Source of the DNA: an uncultured Lachnospiraceae bacterium
GTDB lineage: Bacteria > Bacillota > Clostridia > Lachnospirales > Lachnospiraceae
NCBI GenBank assembly: GCA_910578645.1
Contig: CAJTQI010000003.1
Coordinates: forward strand, 62,001 to 126,000
Direction of reading: 5' to 3'
DNA length: 64,000 bases
Part shown: one piece after another, positions 16,419-26,079 of the stretch
How positions within the stretch are numbered: the stretch's first letter is position 1
Layout of the letters: the number at the start of each line of letters is the position of its first letter
Position numbers and translations under genes: made by a program
Notes under the pieces: generated by a model
What the model saw: the letters and a program-made list of their open reading frames with translations, nothing else
Told to the model about the DNA's origin: nothing
Databases searched by the model: none

Positions 16419-17798
16419 ATGTATACAATAAATTCAACAGATTATAGAATGGGCAGAATGGTGATGAAGAAGACACAGCATGTTGTTAAACAGATTGAGC
16501 ATGGCTCTATCGCACAGGAGATGGGAATCGAGCCGGGGGACTGCCTGGTTGCGGTCAATGGGCAGGAGATTCAGGATATTTTTGATTACAGGTATTTGGT
16601 TCAGGACGATTATATAGAAGTGTTGGTGCGCAAGGCAGACGGGGAAGAATGGCTGCTTGAGATTGACAAGGATTATGACGATGACTTAGGAATTGTATTT
16701 GAGAATGGGCTGATGGACGAGTACCGTTCATGCCATAATAAATGTATCTTTTGTTTTATCGACCAGATGCCTAAGGGAATGCGGGAGACGCTCTATTTTA
16801 AGGATGACGATTCCAGGCTGTCTTTCTTGCAGGGAAACTATGTGACGCTGACCAACATGTCGGACGAGGACGTGGAACGGGTAATCAGGTATCGCCTTTC
16901 TCCTATCAATATTTCCTTCCAGACGACGAATCCGCAGCTCCGGTGTAAGATGTTAAATAACCGTTTTGCCGGGCGGGCGCTTGCGCAGGTGCAGAGGCTG
17001 TATGATGCGGGCATCCGTATGAATGGACAGATAGTGTTGTGTAAGGGTGTCAACGACGGCGCGGAGCTTGAGCGGAGTATTTCGGATTTGACTGCATATT
17101 TGCCTTATCTGGAGAGTGTGTCGGTGGTGCCTGTGGGCTTGTCCAAGTTCCGGGAAGGGCTGTATCCTCTGGAGCCTTTCGACAAAGAGGACGCTAGGCA
17201 GGTCTTAGGGTGTATTCATAAGTGGCAGGATAAGATTTATCCGGAATACGGGCTGCATTTTGTCCATGCTTCCGATGAGTGGTATATACTGGCCGAAGAA
17301 GAGCTCCCGGAGGCAGGGCGGTACGACGGTTATCTGCAGTTGGAGAATGGTGTGGGAATGCTGCGCCTTTTGAAAGAAGAATTTGAAGACGCCATGTCGC
17401 AGGTAGTACATGAGAAGGAAAAGTATGCCAGGTGTGGCAAGAAGCTGTCTCTTGCCACCGGTATGTTGGCATATCCTTTTATTTCAAGTATGGCAGGGAG
17501 GATGATGGAACAGTTTCCGGGACTGGATATCCGTGTTTATGGCATAGTAAATGAGTTTTTCGGTGAGCGCATCACGGTGTCCGGCCTTCTGACAGGACAA
17601 GATATCATCGGACAGCTTAAAGGAAAAGAGTTGGGGAGCAGGCTGCTTCTTCCCCACAATGTGCTACGGAGCGGGGAAGATTACTTCCTGGATGACGTCA
17701 CGGTGGGAGAGATGGAAAAAGCTTTACAAGTGAAGGTGGATATTGTAAAATCAAGCGGGCATGATTTTGTGTATGCAGTATTAGGATGTGAAAATTAA
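16419..17798 (+). CDS. DUF512 / radical-SAM-like protein with N-terminal PDZ domain
   Basis: Up to 459 residues; the true start may be ATG 16464, since family members begin near the MKKTQHVVKQIE segment. The PDZ-like domain (KQIEHGSIAQEMGIEPGDCLVAVNGQEI) is followed by the iron-sulphur motif C-x3-C-x2-C (CHNKCIFC), then IDQMPKGMRETLYFKDDDSRLSF, then the DUF512 C-terminal region. This family lies just upstream of der in many Clostridia, as here (32 bp gap). A role in ribosome or tRNA metabolism is often guessed from that context but is not established. It is first in the operon with der, plsY and gpsA. Confidence 0.88.
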   Translation: MYTINSTDYRMGRMVMKKTQHVVKQIEHGSIAQEMGIEPGDCLVAVNGQEIQDIFDYRYLVQDDYIEVLVRKADGEEWLLEIDKDYDDDLGIVFENGLMDEYRSCHNKCIFCFIDQMPKGMRETLYFKDDDSRLSFLQGNYVTLTNMSDEDVERVIRYRLSPINISFQTTNPQLRCKMLNNRFAGRALAQVQRLYDAGIRMNGQIVLCKGVNDGAELERSISDLTAYLPYLESVSVVPVGLSKFREGLYPLEPFDKEDARQVLGCIHKWQDKIYPEYGLHFVHASDEWYILAEEELPEAGRYDGYLQLENGVGMLRLLKEEFEDAMSQVVHEKEKYARCGKKLSLATGMLAYPFISSMAGRMMEQFPGLDIRVYGIVNEFFGERITVSGLLTGQDIIGQLKGKELGSRLLLPHNVLRSGEDYFLDDVTVGEMEKALQVKVDIVKSSGHDFVYAVLGCEN

Positions 17799-17829
17799 GT
17801 TGCAGGCTGAGCAAGAATGGGAGACTAAT

Positions 17830-19164
17830 ATGAGTAAAAAAAGGAAGCCGGTGGTGGCGGTGGTGGGCAGGCCCAATGTGGGCAAATCCACACTGTTCAA
17901 TGCGCTGGCGGGTGAGAAGATATCGATTGTCAAGGATATGCCGGGCATTACGAGGGACCGTATCTACGCCGACGTCTCATGGCTGGACATGAATTTTACG
18001 CTGATTGACACAGGCGGTATCGAGCCAGACAGCAAGGATATCATACTTTCCCAGATGAGGGAACAGGCACAGATTGCCATAGATACAGCGGATGTGATTC
18101 TTTTTATGGTAGATGTGAAACAGGGACTCGTGGACGCGGATTCCAAAGTGGCGGACATGCTCAGGCGTTCCAAAAAGCCGGTCGTTTTAGTGGTGAACAA
18201 GACGGATGATTTCAACAAAAGCATGTCGGATGTTTATGAATTTTATAATCTGGGCATTGGGGAGCCACACCCTGTCTCTTCCGTGAATAAGCTTGGGTTC
18301 GGGGAACTTCTCGATGAGGTTGCTTCCTATTTTGACAAAGCGGCAGCGGAGGAAGAGGAGGATGACCGGGTGAAGGTTGCTATCGTCGGCAAGCCTAATG
18401 TGGGAAAATCTTCCATTATTAATAAGCTCATTGGGGAGAACAGGGTTATTGTCTCTGATATAGCGGGCACCACCAGGGATGCCATAGACACAGAGATTAC
18501 CCATAACGGAAAAGACTATGTGTTTATCGATACGGCGGGATTGCGCAGGAAGAATAAGATTAAAGAAGAACTGGAACGTTATATGATTATCCGCACTGTG
18601 ACGGCTGTGGAGAGAGCGGATATTGTGGTACTTGTGATTGACGCCACGGAGGGCGTGACAGAGCAGGATGCCAAAATTGCAGGGATTGCCCATGACCGTG
18701 GAAAAGCGACGATTATCGCAGTCAATAAATGGGATGCCATCGAGAAAGACAACAAGACGGTAAATGAGTTTACCCAGAAGGTCAGACAGATACTTTCTTT
18801 TATGCCTTATGCTGAGATTATGTTTATCTCCGCTGTGACCGGACAGAGATTACCGAAACTGTATGATATGATTGACGTGGTGAACGAGAATCATTCCATG
18901 CGCGTGGCGACAGGCGTGCTCAATGAGATTATGGCGGAGGCGGTGGCATTGCAGCAGCCCCCGTCCGACAAGGGTAAGCGACTGAGACTTTACTATATCA
19001 CCCAAGCGGCGGTAAAACCGCCTACTTTTGTAATATTTGTGAATGATAAGGAACTGATGCATTTCTCCTATACCAGATATCTTGAAAACCAAATCAGAGA
19101 GACCTTTGGTTTTAGGGGCACACCGTTTAAATTTATTATACGGGAAAGAAAGGAAAACAAGTAA
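17830..19164 (+). CDS. der: Ribosome biogenesis GTPase Der (EngA)
   Basis: A 444-residue double GTPase that assists 50S subunit maturation. The start ATG 17830 follows GGGAG with six bases between. G domain 1 has GRPNVGKST, DTGGIE and NKTD; G domain 2 has GKPNVGKSS, DTAGLRRK and NKWD. The C-terminal KH-like domain ends with the typical RETFGFRGTPFKFIIRERK. Order and length are standard. The stop codon is one base from the GTG of plsY, so the genes are tightly linked. Confidence 0.97.
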   Translation: MSKKRKPVVAVVGRPNVGKSTLFNALAGEKISIVKDMPGITRDRIYADVSWLDMNFTLIDTGGIEPDSKDIILSQMREQAQIAIDTADVILFMVDVKQGLVDADSKVADMLRRSKKPVVLVVNKTDDFNKSMSDVYEFYNLGIGEPHPVSSVNKLGFGELLDEVASYFDKAAAEEEEDDRVKVAIVGKPNVGKSSIINKLIGENRVIVSDIAGTTRDAIDTEITHNGKDYVFIDTAGLRRKNKIKEELERYMIIRTVTAVERADIVVLVIDATEGVTEQDAKIAGIAHDRGKATIIAVNKWDAIEKDNKTVNEFTQKVRQILSFMPYAEIMFISAVTGQRLPKLYDMIDVVNENHSMRVATGVLNEIMAEAVALQQPPSDKGKRLRLYYITQAAVKPPTFVIFVNDKELMHFSYTRYLENQIRETFGFRGTPFKFIIRERKENK

Positions 19165-19165
19165 A

Positions 19166-19831
19166 GTGGAGCGGATTATATGTTTGGTAATCGGATATGT
19201 GTTTGGTTTGTTTCAGACAGCATACATTTATGGTAAATTACATGGAATTGATATCAGGGACTACGGAAGCGGCAATGCCGGAACGACCAATACTATGCGT
19301 GTCCTGGGGACGAAAGCGGGGCTTCTTGTGCTTTTGTGCGATATTGTAAAATGTATTCTGGCAATTGTGGTGGCGGGGATGATTTTTGGCAAGAGCCGTC
19401 CGGATATGCTGTACTTATTGAAAATCTATGCGGCGATGGGTGCTATTTTAGGTCACAATTTCCCATTTTACCTGCATTTTAGAGGTGGAAAAGGGATTGC
19501 GGCTACGGCGGGCATGATACTTGCTTTTCATCCTTACCTGATTCCGATGGGATTGATTATGTTTTTCGGGGCTTTCTTTACGACACATTATGTTTCGTTA
19601 GGCTCACTGCTTGTCTATGCAGGATTTTTCATTGAACTGGTGGTGTTAGGGCAGATGGGGACATTTGGGATGTCCCAGCCGTTACTTATTGAGATGTATG
19701 TCCTGGCGGGGATTCTTACGGTTATGGCTTTTTATAAGCACAGGGAGAATATTAAGAGGCTGCTTAGCGGGACGGAACGCAAGACTTATCTGACCCATAA
19801 AAACAAAGAGAATGGAGATAAAAATGGCTGA
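19166..19831 (+). CDS. plsY: Glycerol-3-phosphate acyltransferase PlsY
   Basis: A 221-residue integral membrane enzyme that moves the acyl group from acyl-phosphate to glycerol 3-phosphate, the first step of phospholipid synthesis. The start is the GTG at 19166 right after the der stop; an in-frame ATG at 19082 lies inside der and is rejected. The family motifs are present: GSGNAGTTNTMRVLG, GHNFPFYLHFRGGKGIAAT, and five to six hydrophobic helices. It overlaps gpsA by 8 bp. The pairing makes sense, as GpsA supplies its glycerol 3-phosphate substrate. Confidence 0.95.
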   Translation: MERIICLVIGYVFGLFQTAYIYGKLHGIDIRDYGSGNAGTTNTMRVLGTKAGLLVLLCDIVKCILAIVVAGMIFGKSRPDMLYLLKIYAAMGAILGHNFPFYLHFRGGKGIAATAGMILAFHPYLIPMGLIMFFGAFFTTHYVSLGSLLVYAGFFIELVVLGQMGTFGMSQPLLIEMYVLAGILTVMAFYKHRENIKRLLSGTERKTYLTHKNKENGDKNG

Positions 19832-20840
19832 TATCAGTATTGTTGGAGCTGGAAGCTGGGGAATTGCTTTGGCGTTATTATTGCATAAGAACGGGAATCA
19901 CGTGACGGTTTGGTCAATTATGGAAGCAGAAATCGAGATGCTTAAGGAGAAAAGAGAACATGTGGACAAACTTCCGGGGGTAAAATTGCCAGAGGATATG
20001 GAGTTTACTACGGATTTACAGGTGGCAGTGACAGGGAAAGACTTGCTTGTGCTGGCTGTTCCGTCCCCCTATACACGTTCCACGTCCCACAATATGGCTC
20101 CCTATGTGTCACAAGGACAGCTTATTATCAATGTGGCGAAAGGAATCGAAGAAAAAACGCTGATGACACTGTCCCAGATTATCGAAGATGAGATTCCGCA
20201 GGCAGAGGTTGCAGTTTTATCGGGACCGTCCCATGCCGAAGAAGTGGGACGCGGCATACCGACTACGATTGTGGTTGGCGCTAAGAAGAAGGAGACGGCG
20301 GAACGGTTACAGAATATTTTTATGAATGAAGTTTTCCGTGTGTATATCAGCCCGGATGTGTTAGGGATAGAATTGGGCGCCGCCCTGAAAAATGTAGTGG
20401 CTTTGGCGGCAGGTATCGCCGACGGACTGGGATATGGAGATAATACTAAGGCGGCGCTGATTACCAGGGGCATTTTGGAGATTGGCAGACTGGGCGTCGC
20501 TATGGGAGGCAGGATAGAGACGTTCTGTGGACTGACAGGCATTGGTGATTTGATAGTAACATGTGCTTCTATGCATTCCCGCAACAGAAGGGCGGGGATT
20601 CTGATTGGACAGGGACATACCATGGAGGAGGCCATGGATGAAGTCAAGATGGTGGTGGAAGGTGTCTACTCGGCCAAGGCGGCCATGGGGCTTGCGGAGA
20701 AATACAACGTGCAGATTCCCATTATTGAGCAGGTGAACGCGGTGCTGTTTGCGGGACAGTCTGCGGATGAGGCCGTAAAGAACCTGATGTTACGCGACAA
20801 GAAGATTGAGAATCCGCTGCTTCCGTGGGAGGAAGAGTGA
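19824..20840 (+). CDS. gpsA: NAD(P)-dependent glycerol-3-phosphate dehydrogenase
   Basis: Reduces dihydroxyacetone phosphate to glycerol 3-phosphate for phospholipids. It is 338 residues from ATG 19824, which has GGAG six bases upstream within the plsY end. The Rossmann glycine motif GAGSWGIALA is at the N-terminus. The catalytic helix is ELGAALKNVVALAAGIADG, and the substrate-binding segments TFCGLTGIGDLIVTC and SRNRRAG follow. It is the last gene of the operon; a cluster of hairpins follows the stop. Confidence 0.97.
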   Translation: MADISIVGAGSWGIALALLLHKNGNHVTVWSIMEAEIEMLKEKREHVDKLPGVKLPEDMEFTTDLQVAVTGKDLLVLAVPSPYTRSTSHNMAPYVSQGQLIINVAKGIEEKTLMTLSQIIEDEIPQAEVAVLSGPSHAEEVGRGIPTTIVVGAKKKETAERLQNIFMNEVFRVYISPDVLGIELGAALKNVVALAAGIADGLGYGDNTKAALITRGILEIGRLGVAMGGRIETFCGLTGIGDLIVTCASMHSRNRRAGILIGQGHTMEEAMDEVKMVVEGVYSAKAAMGLAEKYNVQIPIIEQVNAVLFAGQSADEAVKNLMLRDKKIENPLLPWEEE

Positions 20841-20861
20841 GCTTAGAGCATGAAGATAAAA

Positions 20862-20930
20862 AAGAATGCTTCGCATTCTTGCGAGATTTGCTTCGCAAAC
20901 TCGTGATTCCATGTCCGTCGGACGACGGAC
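20862..20930 (+). repeat. Cluster of small intergenic hairpins
   Basis: Three stem-loops in a row: AAGAATGC-TTC-GCATTCTT (about 20862-20880), CGAGATTTGC-TTC-GCAAACTCG (20882-20903), and GTCCGTC-GGAC-GACGGAC. The middle one resembles hairpins at 47849, 47924 and 57522. This looks like a dispersed repeat that has come to rest behind gpsA and may help end transcription. Confidence 0.7.
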
Positions 20931-20945
20931 TTTCCTATAAAGTAA

Positions 20946-20983
20946 AAAAGCAGCTGTGAAAGAAATATTTCACAGATGCTTTT
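20946..20983. terminator. Bidirectional terminator between gpsA and the ABC exporter gene
   Basis: AAAAGCAGCTGTGAAA (20946-20961) pairs with TTTCACAGATGCTTTT (20968-20983), one mismatch, loop GAAATA. A-rich on the left and T-rich on the right, so it can serve both convergent genes. Confidence 0.85.
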
Positions 20984-21024
20984 GCTTAGATGTATTGCAA
21001 ACAGGCTTGCGATATGCATGGGAA

Positions 21025-22764
21025 TTAGTGTAAATAAAGTCTTGCATATTCCCCATTCAGCGCCAGAAGTTCTTCGTGTGTTCCCTGTTCTGCAATATAT
21101 TTGTCTGACAGAACGAAGATTCGGTCCGCATTCTTAATGGTGGACAGACGGTGTGCAATTAGGATAGAAGTCCGGTCTTGTTTCAGTTTATCGATGGACT
21201 GCTGTATAATTTCCTCATTTTCATAGTCTAAAGCGCTTGTCGCCTCGTCCATAATCAAAATCCTGGGGTTTTTGAGGAATAGCCTTGCGATACTGATTCG
21301 CTGTCTTTGCCCGCCTGAGAGCATGATTCCTCTGGTGCCCACCAGACTGTCGTACCTATTCTCCAAAGATAAGATAAAATCATGGATGTTGGCAAGCTTT
21401 GCAGCGTTCATAATTTCCTCTTCGGTCGCTTCTTTTTGTCCGTAACGGATATTATCGCGGATTGTGCCGTTAAAAATATAGACTTCCTGCTGCACAATGC
21501 CAATGCACGACCTGAGTGAGTGCAAAGATAAATCCCGGATATCGGTTTCATCGATGGTGACAGTGCCGCCGGTTACATCATAGAACCTGGAAACCAAGGA
21601 AGCGACTGTTGTTTTTCCGATGCCGGATGCCCCCACAAACGCTACGGTCTGCCCGCTTTTTATTTCAAAGGAGACATTCTCCAGGATATTTTCGGTCGAA
21701 TCTTCATAGTGGAAAGAAACTTGTTCAAAACGGATATTGCCTGCCGGATTCTCTAAGGACACGGCATTTTCGCGTTCTGTCACCATAGGTTTTATTTCTA
21801 TCATATCCATGAAACGGATGAAACCTGCCTTGCCTTCCTCATACAGACGCATGAAATTGAGCATCGTGCGGATTGGCTCGGACAAGCTCCCTGCATAGAG
21901 AAGGAAGGTGACGAGTATTGCCGCGTTTAAGGTGCCCCTGGCGATGAACAAAGAGCCGAATATAACGACCAACATGGACAAAAACTGCGGATAAGCCTCG
22001 ACGGACTCATAGAAGGTGGCTTCCAGTTTGTAAAACAAACATTTGCTCACCGTATAGAGCCTGTTCTTTTCCTGGAAACATTCCAGATGTTTCTCCTCTT
22101 GGCCGAATGCCTTTACGGTTCGGATGCCGGAAAGCGTGTCTTCCAGATATTCGTTTAATTCCGACAGGTGTGTTTTGTTTTCCAGAAGCGTTTTTTCAAA
22201 CCGTTTGTCCGTATAGTATGCCGCGATTCCGAGAAGCGGAAGGGCAGCGAAGACAATCAGAGTCAACGGGATGTTGATGCTTAGCATAATGATGAATGCA
22301 CCGATAAATTTTATTACCGTCATCAACAAGTCTTCCGGCGCATGGTGGAAAAATTCCGTCATGTTGGTCAGGTCGTTGGAAAGTACCGTCATCAGCTTTC
22401 CAGTACTGTTTCTTGCGTGGAATCCGAATGACAAGGATTCATAATGTTCAAAAAGTTCCCGGCGCATGCTCTCTTCCATCTTGGCGCCCATGGCGTGACC
22501 GAAATAAGCATAGATAATGTTGCTTATCATTTTCAAAAGAGTCAACAGGACCAAAACCGCAGCGGCGGACATTAGTTTTTGGAAAGTGCCCTCGTTCCAC
22601 TGTGCTAAGACTTCCCTGGTCATATAGCCGGAAACAAGCGGGAATAACAGGACGCTGGCCGCACTGAGCGCTGCAAAAAACATGTCCATGATAAATATGT
22701 TTCTGTGAGGTCTGTAGTAAGATAAAAACTTTTTTGCTCTCTGTTTTGTAAATTGTGACTTCAT
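21025..22764 (-). CDS. ABC exporter, fused membrane and ATPase domains
   Basis: A 579-residue half-transporter, expected to work as a dimer in the membrane. Residues 1-310 are a type I exporter transmembrane domain with about six helices (the first in NIFIMDMFFAALSAASVLLF). The ATPase domain follows with Walker A GASGIGKTT, the Q-loop, signature LSGGQRQRISIARLF, Walker B ILIMDEATSALD and the switch His in LIAHRLST. The substrate cannot be told from sequence; the family covers lipids, peptides and drugs. It starts six bases after the metF stop on the same strand and lacks its own clear ribosome binding site, so translational coupling to metF is likely. Confidence 0.93.
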   Translation of the reverse strand: MKSQFTKQRAKKFLSYYRPHRNIFIMDMFFAALSAASVLLFPLVSGYMTREVLAQWNEGTFQKLMSAAAVLVLLTLLKMISNIIYAYFGHAMGAKMEESMRRELFEHYESLSFGFHARNSTGKLMTVLSNDLTNMTEFFHHAPEDLLMTVIKFIGAFIIMLSINIPLTLIVFAALPLLGIAAYYTDKRFEKTLLENKTHLSELNEYLEDTLSGIRTVKAFGQEEKHLECFQEKNRLYTVSKCLFYKLEATFYESVEAYPQFLSMLVVIFGSLFIARGTLNAAILVTFLLYAGSLSEPIRTMLNFMRLYEEGKAGFIRFMDMIEIKPMVTERENAVSLENPAGNIRFEQVSFHYEDSTENILENVSFEIKSGQTVAFVGASGIGKTTVASLVSRFYDVTGGTVTIDETDIRDLSLHSLRSCIGIVQQEVYIFNGTIRDNIRYGQKEATEEEIMNAAKLANIHDFILSLENRYDSLVGTRGIMLSGGQRQRISIARLFLKNPRILIMDEATSALDYENEEIIQQSIDKLKQDRTSILIAHRLSTIKNADRIFVLSDKYIAEQGTHEELLALNGEYARLYLH

Positions 22765-22770
22765 ATACTT

Positions 22771-23613
22771 TTAAATCATCCCACAGATTTCCGTTGTCGT
22801 CTTTACTTTGTTCATGGAATAGATATGTATGCCGTCCACGCCGTGTTCTTTCAGGTCTCGGATTTGGCGTACCGCATAGTCGATTCCGGCCTTGCGCATA
22901 TCTTCTTTGTCCTCACCGTATGTGGCGATTAAGTCGGCAAGTTCCTTGGGGACACAAGAGCCGGAGAGAGACACGGTGGTGCCAAGCTGTTTGGCGGTGG
23001 TAATGGGCATGATGCCTGCATGTACCGGGACATGGATGCCCATCGCCCTTGCTTTGTCAAGGAAACGGTAAAAATAGCCGTTATCGAAGAACATCTGGGA
23101 GATGAGGGAAGTTACGCCCGCATCGACCTTTTCTTTCAAATGAAGAAGGTCCTTTTCAAGGCTTGGCGCTTCAAAATGTTTCTCCGGATAACAGGCGCCG
23201 GATATGCGCAGCCCGGTATGCTCTTTTAAATGCCGGACAAGGTCGCTGGCGTAGTAGAATTCCCGACTGTCATACTGCTCGTCACTCATGGTTTTGGGTC
23301 TGTCCCCGCGCAGGGCGAGCACATGTCTGACACCTGCGGCCTCCAATGCTTCACAGTTTTTGTGCAGGTCTTCTTTGGTGAATCCCACACAGGTGATGTG
23401 GGCGATGGCGTCAATTTTTAATTCATTTTGGATAAAAGAAGTAATCTCGATTGTCTTGCCTGCCCTGGAGCCGCCCGCTCCGTAAGTACAACTGATAAAG
23501 TCTGGGTTTAATTCTTTTAGTTGCCTCAAAATCTGGTAAACATTATCAAATTCCTCGTCCTTCTTGGGTGGGAACACCTCGAAAGAAAGATGTGTCTTGT
23601 TGTGCTGTTCCAT
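22771..23613 (-). CDS. metF: Methylenetetrahydrofolate reductase
   Basis: Reduces 5,10-methylene-THF to 5-methyl-THF for methionine synthesis or the acetogenic methyl branch. It is 280 residues from the ATG at 23613, which has GGAAGGGA upstream on the minus strand. FAD and substrate motifs are visible: LSFEVFPPK with the catalytic Glu, CTYGAGGS, LALRGDRP, GACYPEKH, SQMFFDN, and HAGIMPI. No S-box or other methionine riboswitch is visible upstream. It forms an operon with the ABC exporter; the pairing has no obvious metabolic logic. Confidence 0.95.
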   Translation of the reverse strand: MEQHNKTHLSFEVFPPKKDEEFDNVYQILRQLKELNPDFISCTYGAGGSRAGKTIEITSFIQNELKIDAIAHITCVGFTKEDLHKNCEALEAAGVRHVLALRGDRPKTMSDEQYDSREFYYASDLVRHLKEHTGLRISGACYPEKHFEAPSLEKDLLHLKEKVDAGVTSLISQMFFDNGYFYRFLDKARAMGIHVPVHAGIMPITTAKQLGTTVSLSGSCVPKELADLIATYGEDKEDMRKAGIDYAVRQIRDLKEHGVDGIHIYSMNKVKTTTEICGMI

Positions 23614-23948
23614 ATATCTGTCCCTTCCAATCATATGTTTTTGCTCTATTTTTCATTGTATCAGTATAGCATAAAACATGGGGGCAGTGGAATAGAAAAT
23701 TTTCAGCTCCGGAGTCATCCCTTATGTGCCAAACTGCGATAGACTTAAGGCTGTTACTATGGTATACTGAACACGTATGGATAGGCTGATGATTTGAAGG
23801 CGCCAGTATGGAGTAAAGTTTTCTCACGATTGCCGGCGTGAACTGACGGATATTGACGAGATAAAAGAATGACTAGGCAGGAGGCAGGAACCTTGTGTTA
23901 TGACAGCAGGGAACCTGCAGACTAAGAGAAAGGTATGGGTTATTGAGA
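23614..23948. other. Divergent intergenic region
   Basis: This holds the upstream regions of metF (minus) and the MoxR gene (plus). TATACT-like boxes occur on both strands (about 23663-23668 on minus, 23763-23768 on plus) without convincing -35 partners. No riboswitch, RNA gene or ORF was supported. Confidence 0.4.
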
Positions 23949-24773
23949 ATGGACGGACTAAATAAGAGTTTCAACAGTACTTCGGATTATGTGGCGTCGG
24001 AGCAGCTTCTGGCGAGCGTGAATGTGGCTATCGCCCTGAAGAAACCCCTTCTTGTGAAGGGAGAGCCGGGGACGGGCAAGACCATGCTTGCCCAGGCGGT
24101 TGCCAATTCCCTTGGCAAGAAGCTGATTATCTGGAATATCAAATCAACGACGAAGGCACAGGATGGTCTGTATATGTATGATACAATTCAGAGATTGTAT
24201 GACGGACAGTTCGGCGAGGAAGGTGTGGATGACATTGCCCACTATATTAAGCTTGGCAAACTGGGAGAGGCTTTTGAGGCTGATGAACAGGTGATTCTGT
24301 TGATAGATGAGATTGATAAGGCGGACTTAGAGTTCCCCAACGACCTTCTGTGGGAACTGGACCAGATGGAATTTTACATCCATGAGACGAAGAGGACTGT
24401 CAAGGCGAAGCACAGGCCGATTGTGATTATCACTTCCAACGCGGAGAAAGAGCTGCCGGATGCTTTCTTAAGAAGATGTATTTTCCATTATATTGATTTC
24501 CCGGACCAGAATCTGATGGAGGAGATTGTCAGGACACATTACCCGGATGTGGAAGATAAGTTGTTACAGGATGCGATGGAAGTCTTTTACTGGATTCGTT
24601 CGATGAAAGATATCCGTAAGAAGCCCAGCACATCGGAGTTGATTGACTGGGTGAATGCACTGCAGATTGGCGGCATTCCGACGGACAGACTGAAAGCGGA
24701 GCTTCCTTTTATCGGCGTGGTCGTGAAGAAAGACGAAGATTTGGAGACGGTAAAAAATAAAAAAGATTTCTAG
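23949..24773 (+). CDS. MoxR-type AAA+ ATPase
   Basis: A 274-residue MoxR-family ATPase with Walker A GEPGTGKTM, Walker B LLIDEIDKAD, sensor 1 ITSNAEKELPDAFLRRC with the arginine finger, and a C-terminal lid ending ELPFIGVVVKK. The start is ATG 23949; TTG two codons earlier is possible. MoxR proteins pair with VWA-domain proteins and act as chaperones or metal-insertion machines. The next gene, 34 bp on, is exactly such a VWA protein. The target of the pair is unknown and no cofactor enzyme is adjacent. Confidence 0.9.
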   Translation: MDGLNKSFNSTSDYVASEQLLASVNVAIALKKPLLVKGEPGTGKTMLAQAVANSLGKKLIIWNIKSTTKAQDGLYMYDTIQRLYDGQFGEEGVDDIAHYIKLGKLGEAFEADEQVILLIDEIDKADLEFPNDLLWELDQMEFYIHETKRTVKAKHRPIVIITSNAEKELPDAFLRRCIFHYIDFPDQNLMEEIVRTHYPDVEDKLLQDAMEVFYWIRSMKDIRKKPSTSELIDWVNALQIGGIPTDRLKAELPFIGVVVKKDEDLETVKNKKDF

Positions 24774-24807
24774 TGTACTGTTGCAGTCGCATTGGTGAGG
24801 GAGTACT

Positions 24808-26004
24808 ATGTTCACAAAATTTTTTTATACGTTAAAAGACAAAGGGCTTGACGTGTCGCTCAGTGAATGGCTGACGCTCCAGGACGCCTTGCAGCAAGGG
24901 CTATGCCACAGCAGCCTTACGGAATTTTATTATGTGTCGCGTATGATTTTGGTAAAATCGGAGACGGAGTTCGATAAGTTTGACATGGCTTTCGACGAGG
25001 TGTTCAAGGGTATCCAGTCGGAGAATGAAGTCAGCAAGAATATGATGCGCTGGCTGGATAAGCCGGAGATGCAGGATGTCTTCGAGGAGATACGCCATGA
25101 GATGAATCAGGAAGTGATTCAGATTGACAAGGAAGACGTGGAGAACAAATTCAAGGACAGGCTGCGCGACCAGAATGAGGAACATAATGGAGGCAGCCAC
25201 TGGATTGGCACCATGGGTAAGACTTCCTTCGGCAATATGGGCGGCAATATGGGCGGTATCAGAGTGGGTGGAACGACAGGCTATCAGTCCGCTTTCCAGG
25301 TAATCGGCGCCAGGAAGTACCGGGATTTCCGCAATGACAAAGTGCTTGACAACAGACAGTTCCAGATGGCATTGAGGAAACTGCGGCAGTTTTCCGCAAG
25401 GCTTGACATTCCGAAGACGGAGCTTGATATAGACGGCACGGTGGACGCTACGTGCAACAACGGCGGCTGTCTGCAGATTGTGATGGAGAAGCCGCGCAAG
25501 AATGCGGTGAAGCTGCTTCTTCTGATGGATTCCGGCGGCACCATGATTCCTTATACCACATTGTTGAATGACCTGTTCCATTCCGTGTACAAGTCCAATC
25601 ACTATAAGGATGTGAAGACATATTTTTTCCACAACTGTATTTACTCCAATCTTTACAATACGCCGGAGTGCGAGAATGGGGACTGGATTGAGACGGAATG
25701 GATGTTCCGCAACCTGGACAGCGACTATAAGGTGATTATTGTGGGGGACGCGGCGATGGCGCCGGAGGAGTTGTATTCCACCACAGGCAATTACAGGGGG
25801 CCTAACGGCGGTCTGTCCGGCATGGATTGGCTGCTTTTGATGAAGCGGCATTATAAGAAGATTGTGTGGCTGAACCCGAAAATGGCGCCGGGGCATGCTC
25901 CCTGGCGGGAGGCGGAGACTGCAATCAAGGGACTGTTTCCGATGTATAAGCTGACGGTGGACGGACTGAACCAGGCGATGATAAAGCTTATGGTGAATAA
26001 ATAG
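24808..26004 (+). CDS. VWA (CoxE-like) domain protein, partner of MoxR
   Basis: A 398-residue protein. The N-terminal helical half (1-130) is typical of the CoxE-like family; a Gly/Met/Asn-rich linker follows (MGGNMGGIRVGG). The VWA domain lies at about 210-390 with the metal-site loop LLLMDSGGTM, slightly changed from the canonical DxSxS by having Gly at the third position. FFHNCIY and VGDAAMAPEEL correspond to later metal-site loops. It forms an operon with the MoxR gene and should be handled by it. Alternative names (chelatase-associated, RavA/ViaA-like) are not warranted by context. Confidence 0.86.
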   Translation: MFTKFFYTLKDKGLDVSLSEWLTLQDALQQGLCHSSLTEFYYVSRMILVKSETEFDKFDMAFDEVFKGIQSENEVSKNMMRWLDKPEMQDVFEEIRHEMNQEVIQIDKEDVENKFKDRLRDQNEEHNGGSHWIGTMGKTSFGNMGGNMGGIRVGGTTGYQSAFQVIGARKYRDFRNDKVLDNRQFQMALRKLRQFSARLDIPKTELDIDGTVDATCNNGGCLQIVMEKPRKNAVKLLLLMDSGGTMIPYTTLLNDLFHSVYKSNHYKDVKTYFFHNCIYSNLYNTPECENGDWIETEWMFRNLDSDYKVIIVGDAAMAPEELYSTTGNYRGPNGGLSGMDWLLLMKRHYKKIVWLNPKMAPGHAPWREAETAIKGLFPMYKLTVDGLNQAMIKLMVNK

Positions 26005-26079
26005 CGGACAAATCAGAACAAAAATAAAATTTGCAGTTGACAAAAAAAGCTGTGTCGTTTAAATTATATATCATATAAA

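Noticed and set aside
17805..17832. Resemblance of the der upstream sequence to that before the gene at 53859 (GGCTG.GCAAGAATGGG)
   Set aside because: Short match centred on a ribosome binding site, without shared pairing; may be chance.
24901..26043. 380-codon ORF on the minus strand opposite the VWA gene
   Set aside because: The plus-strand protein has clear VWA features and a ribosome binding site; the antisense reading has neither domains nor plausible composition.
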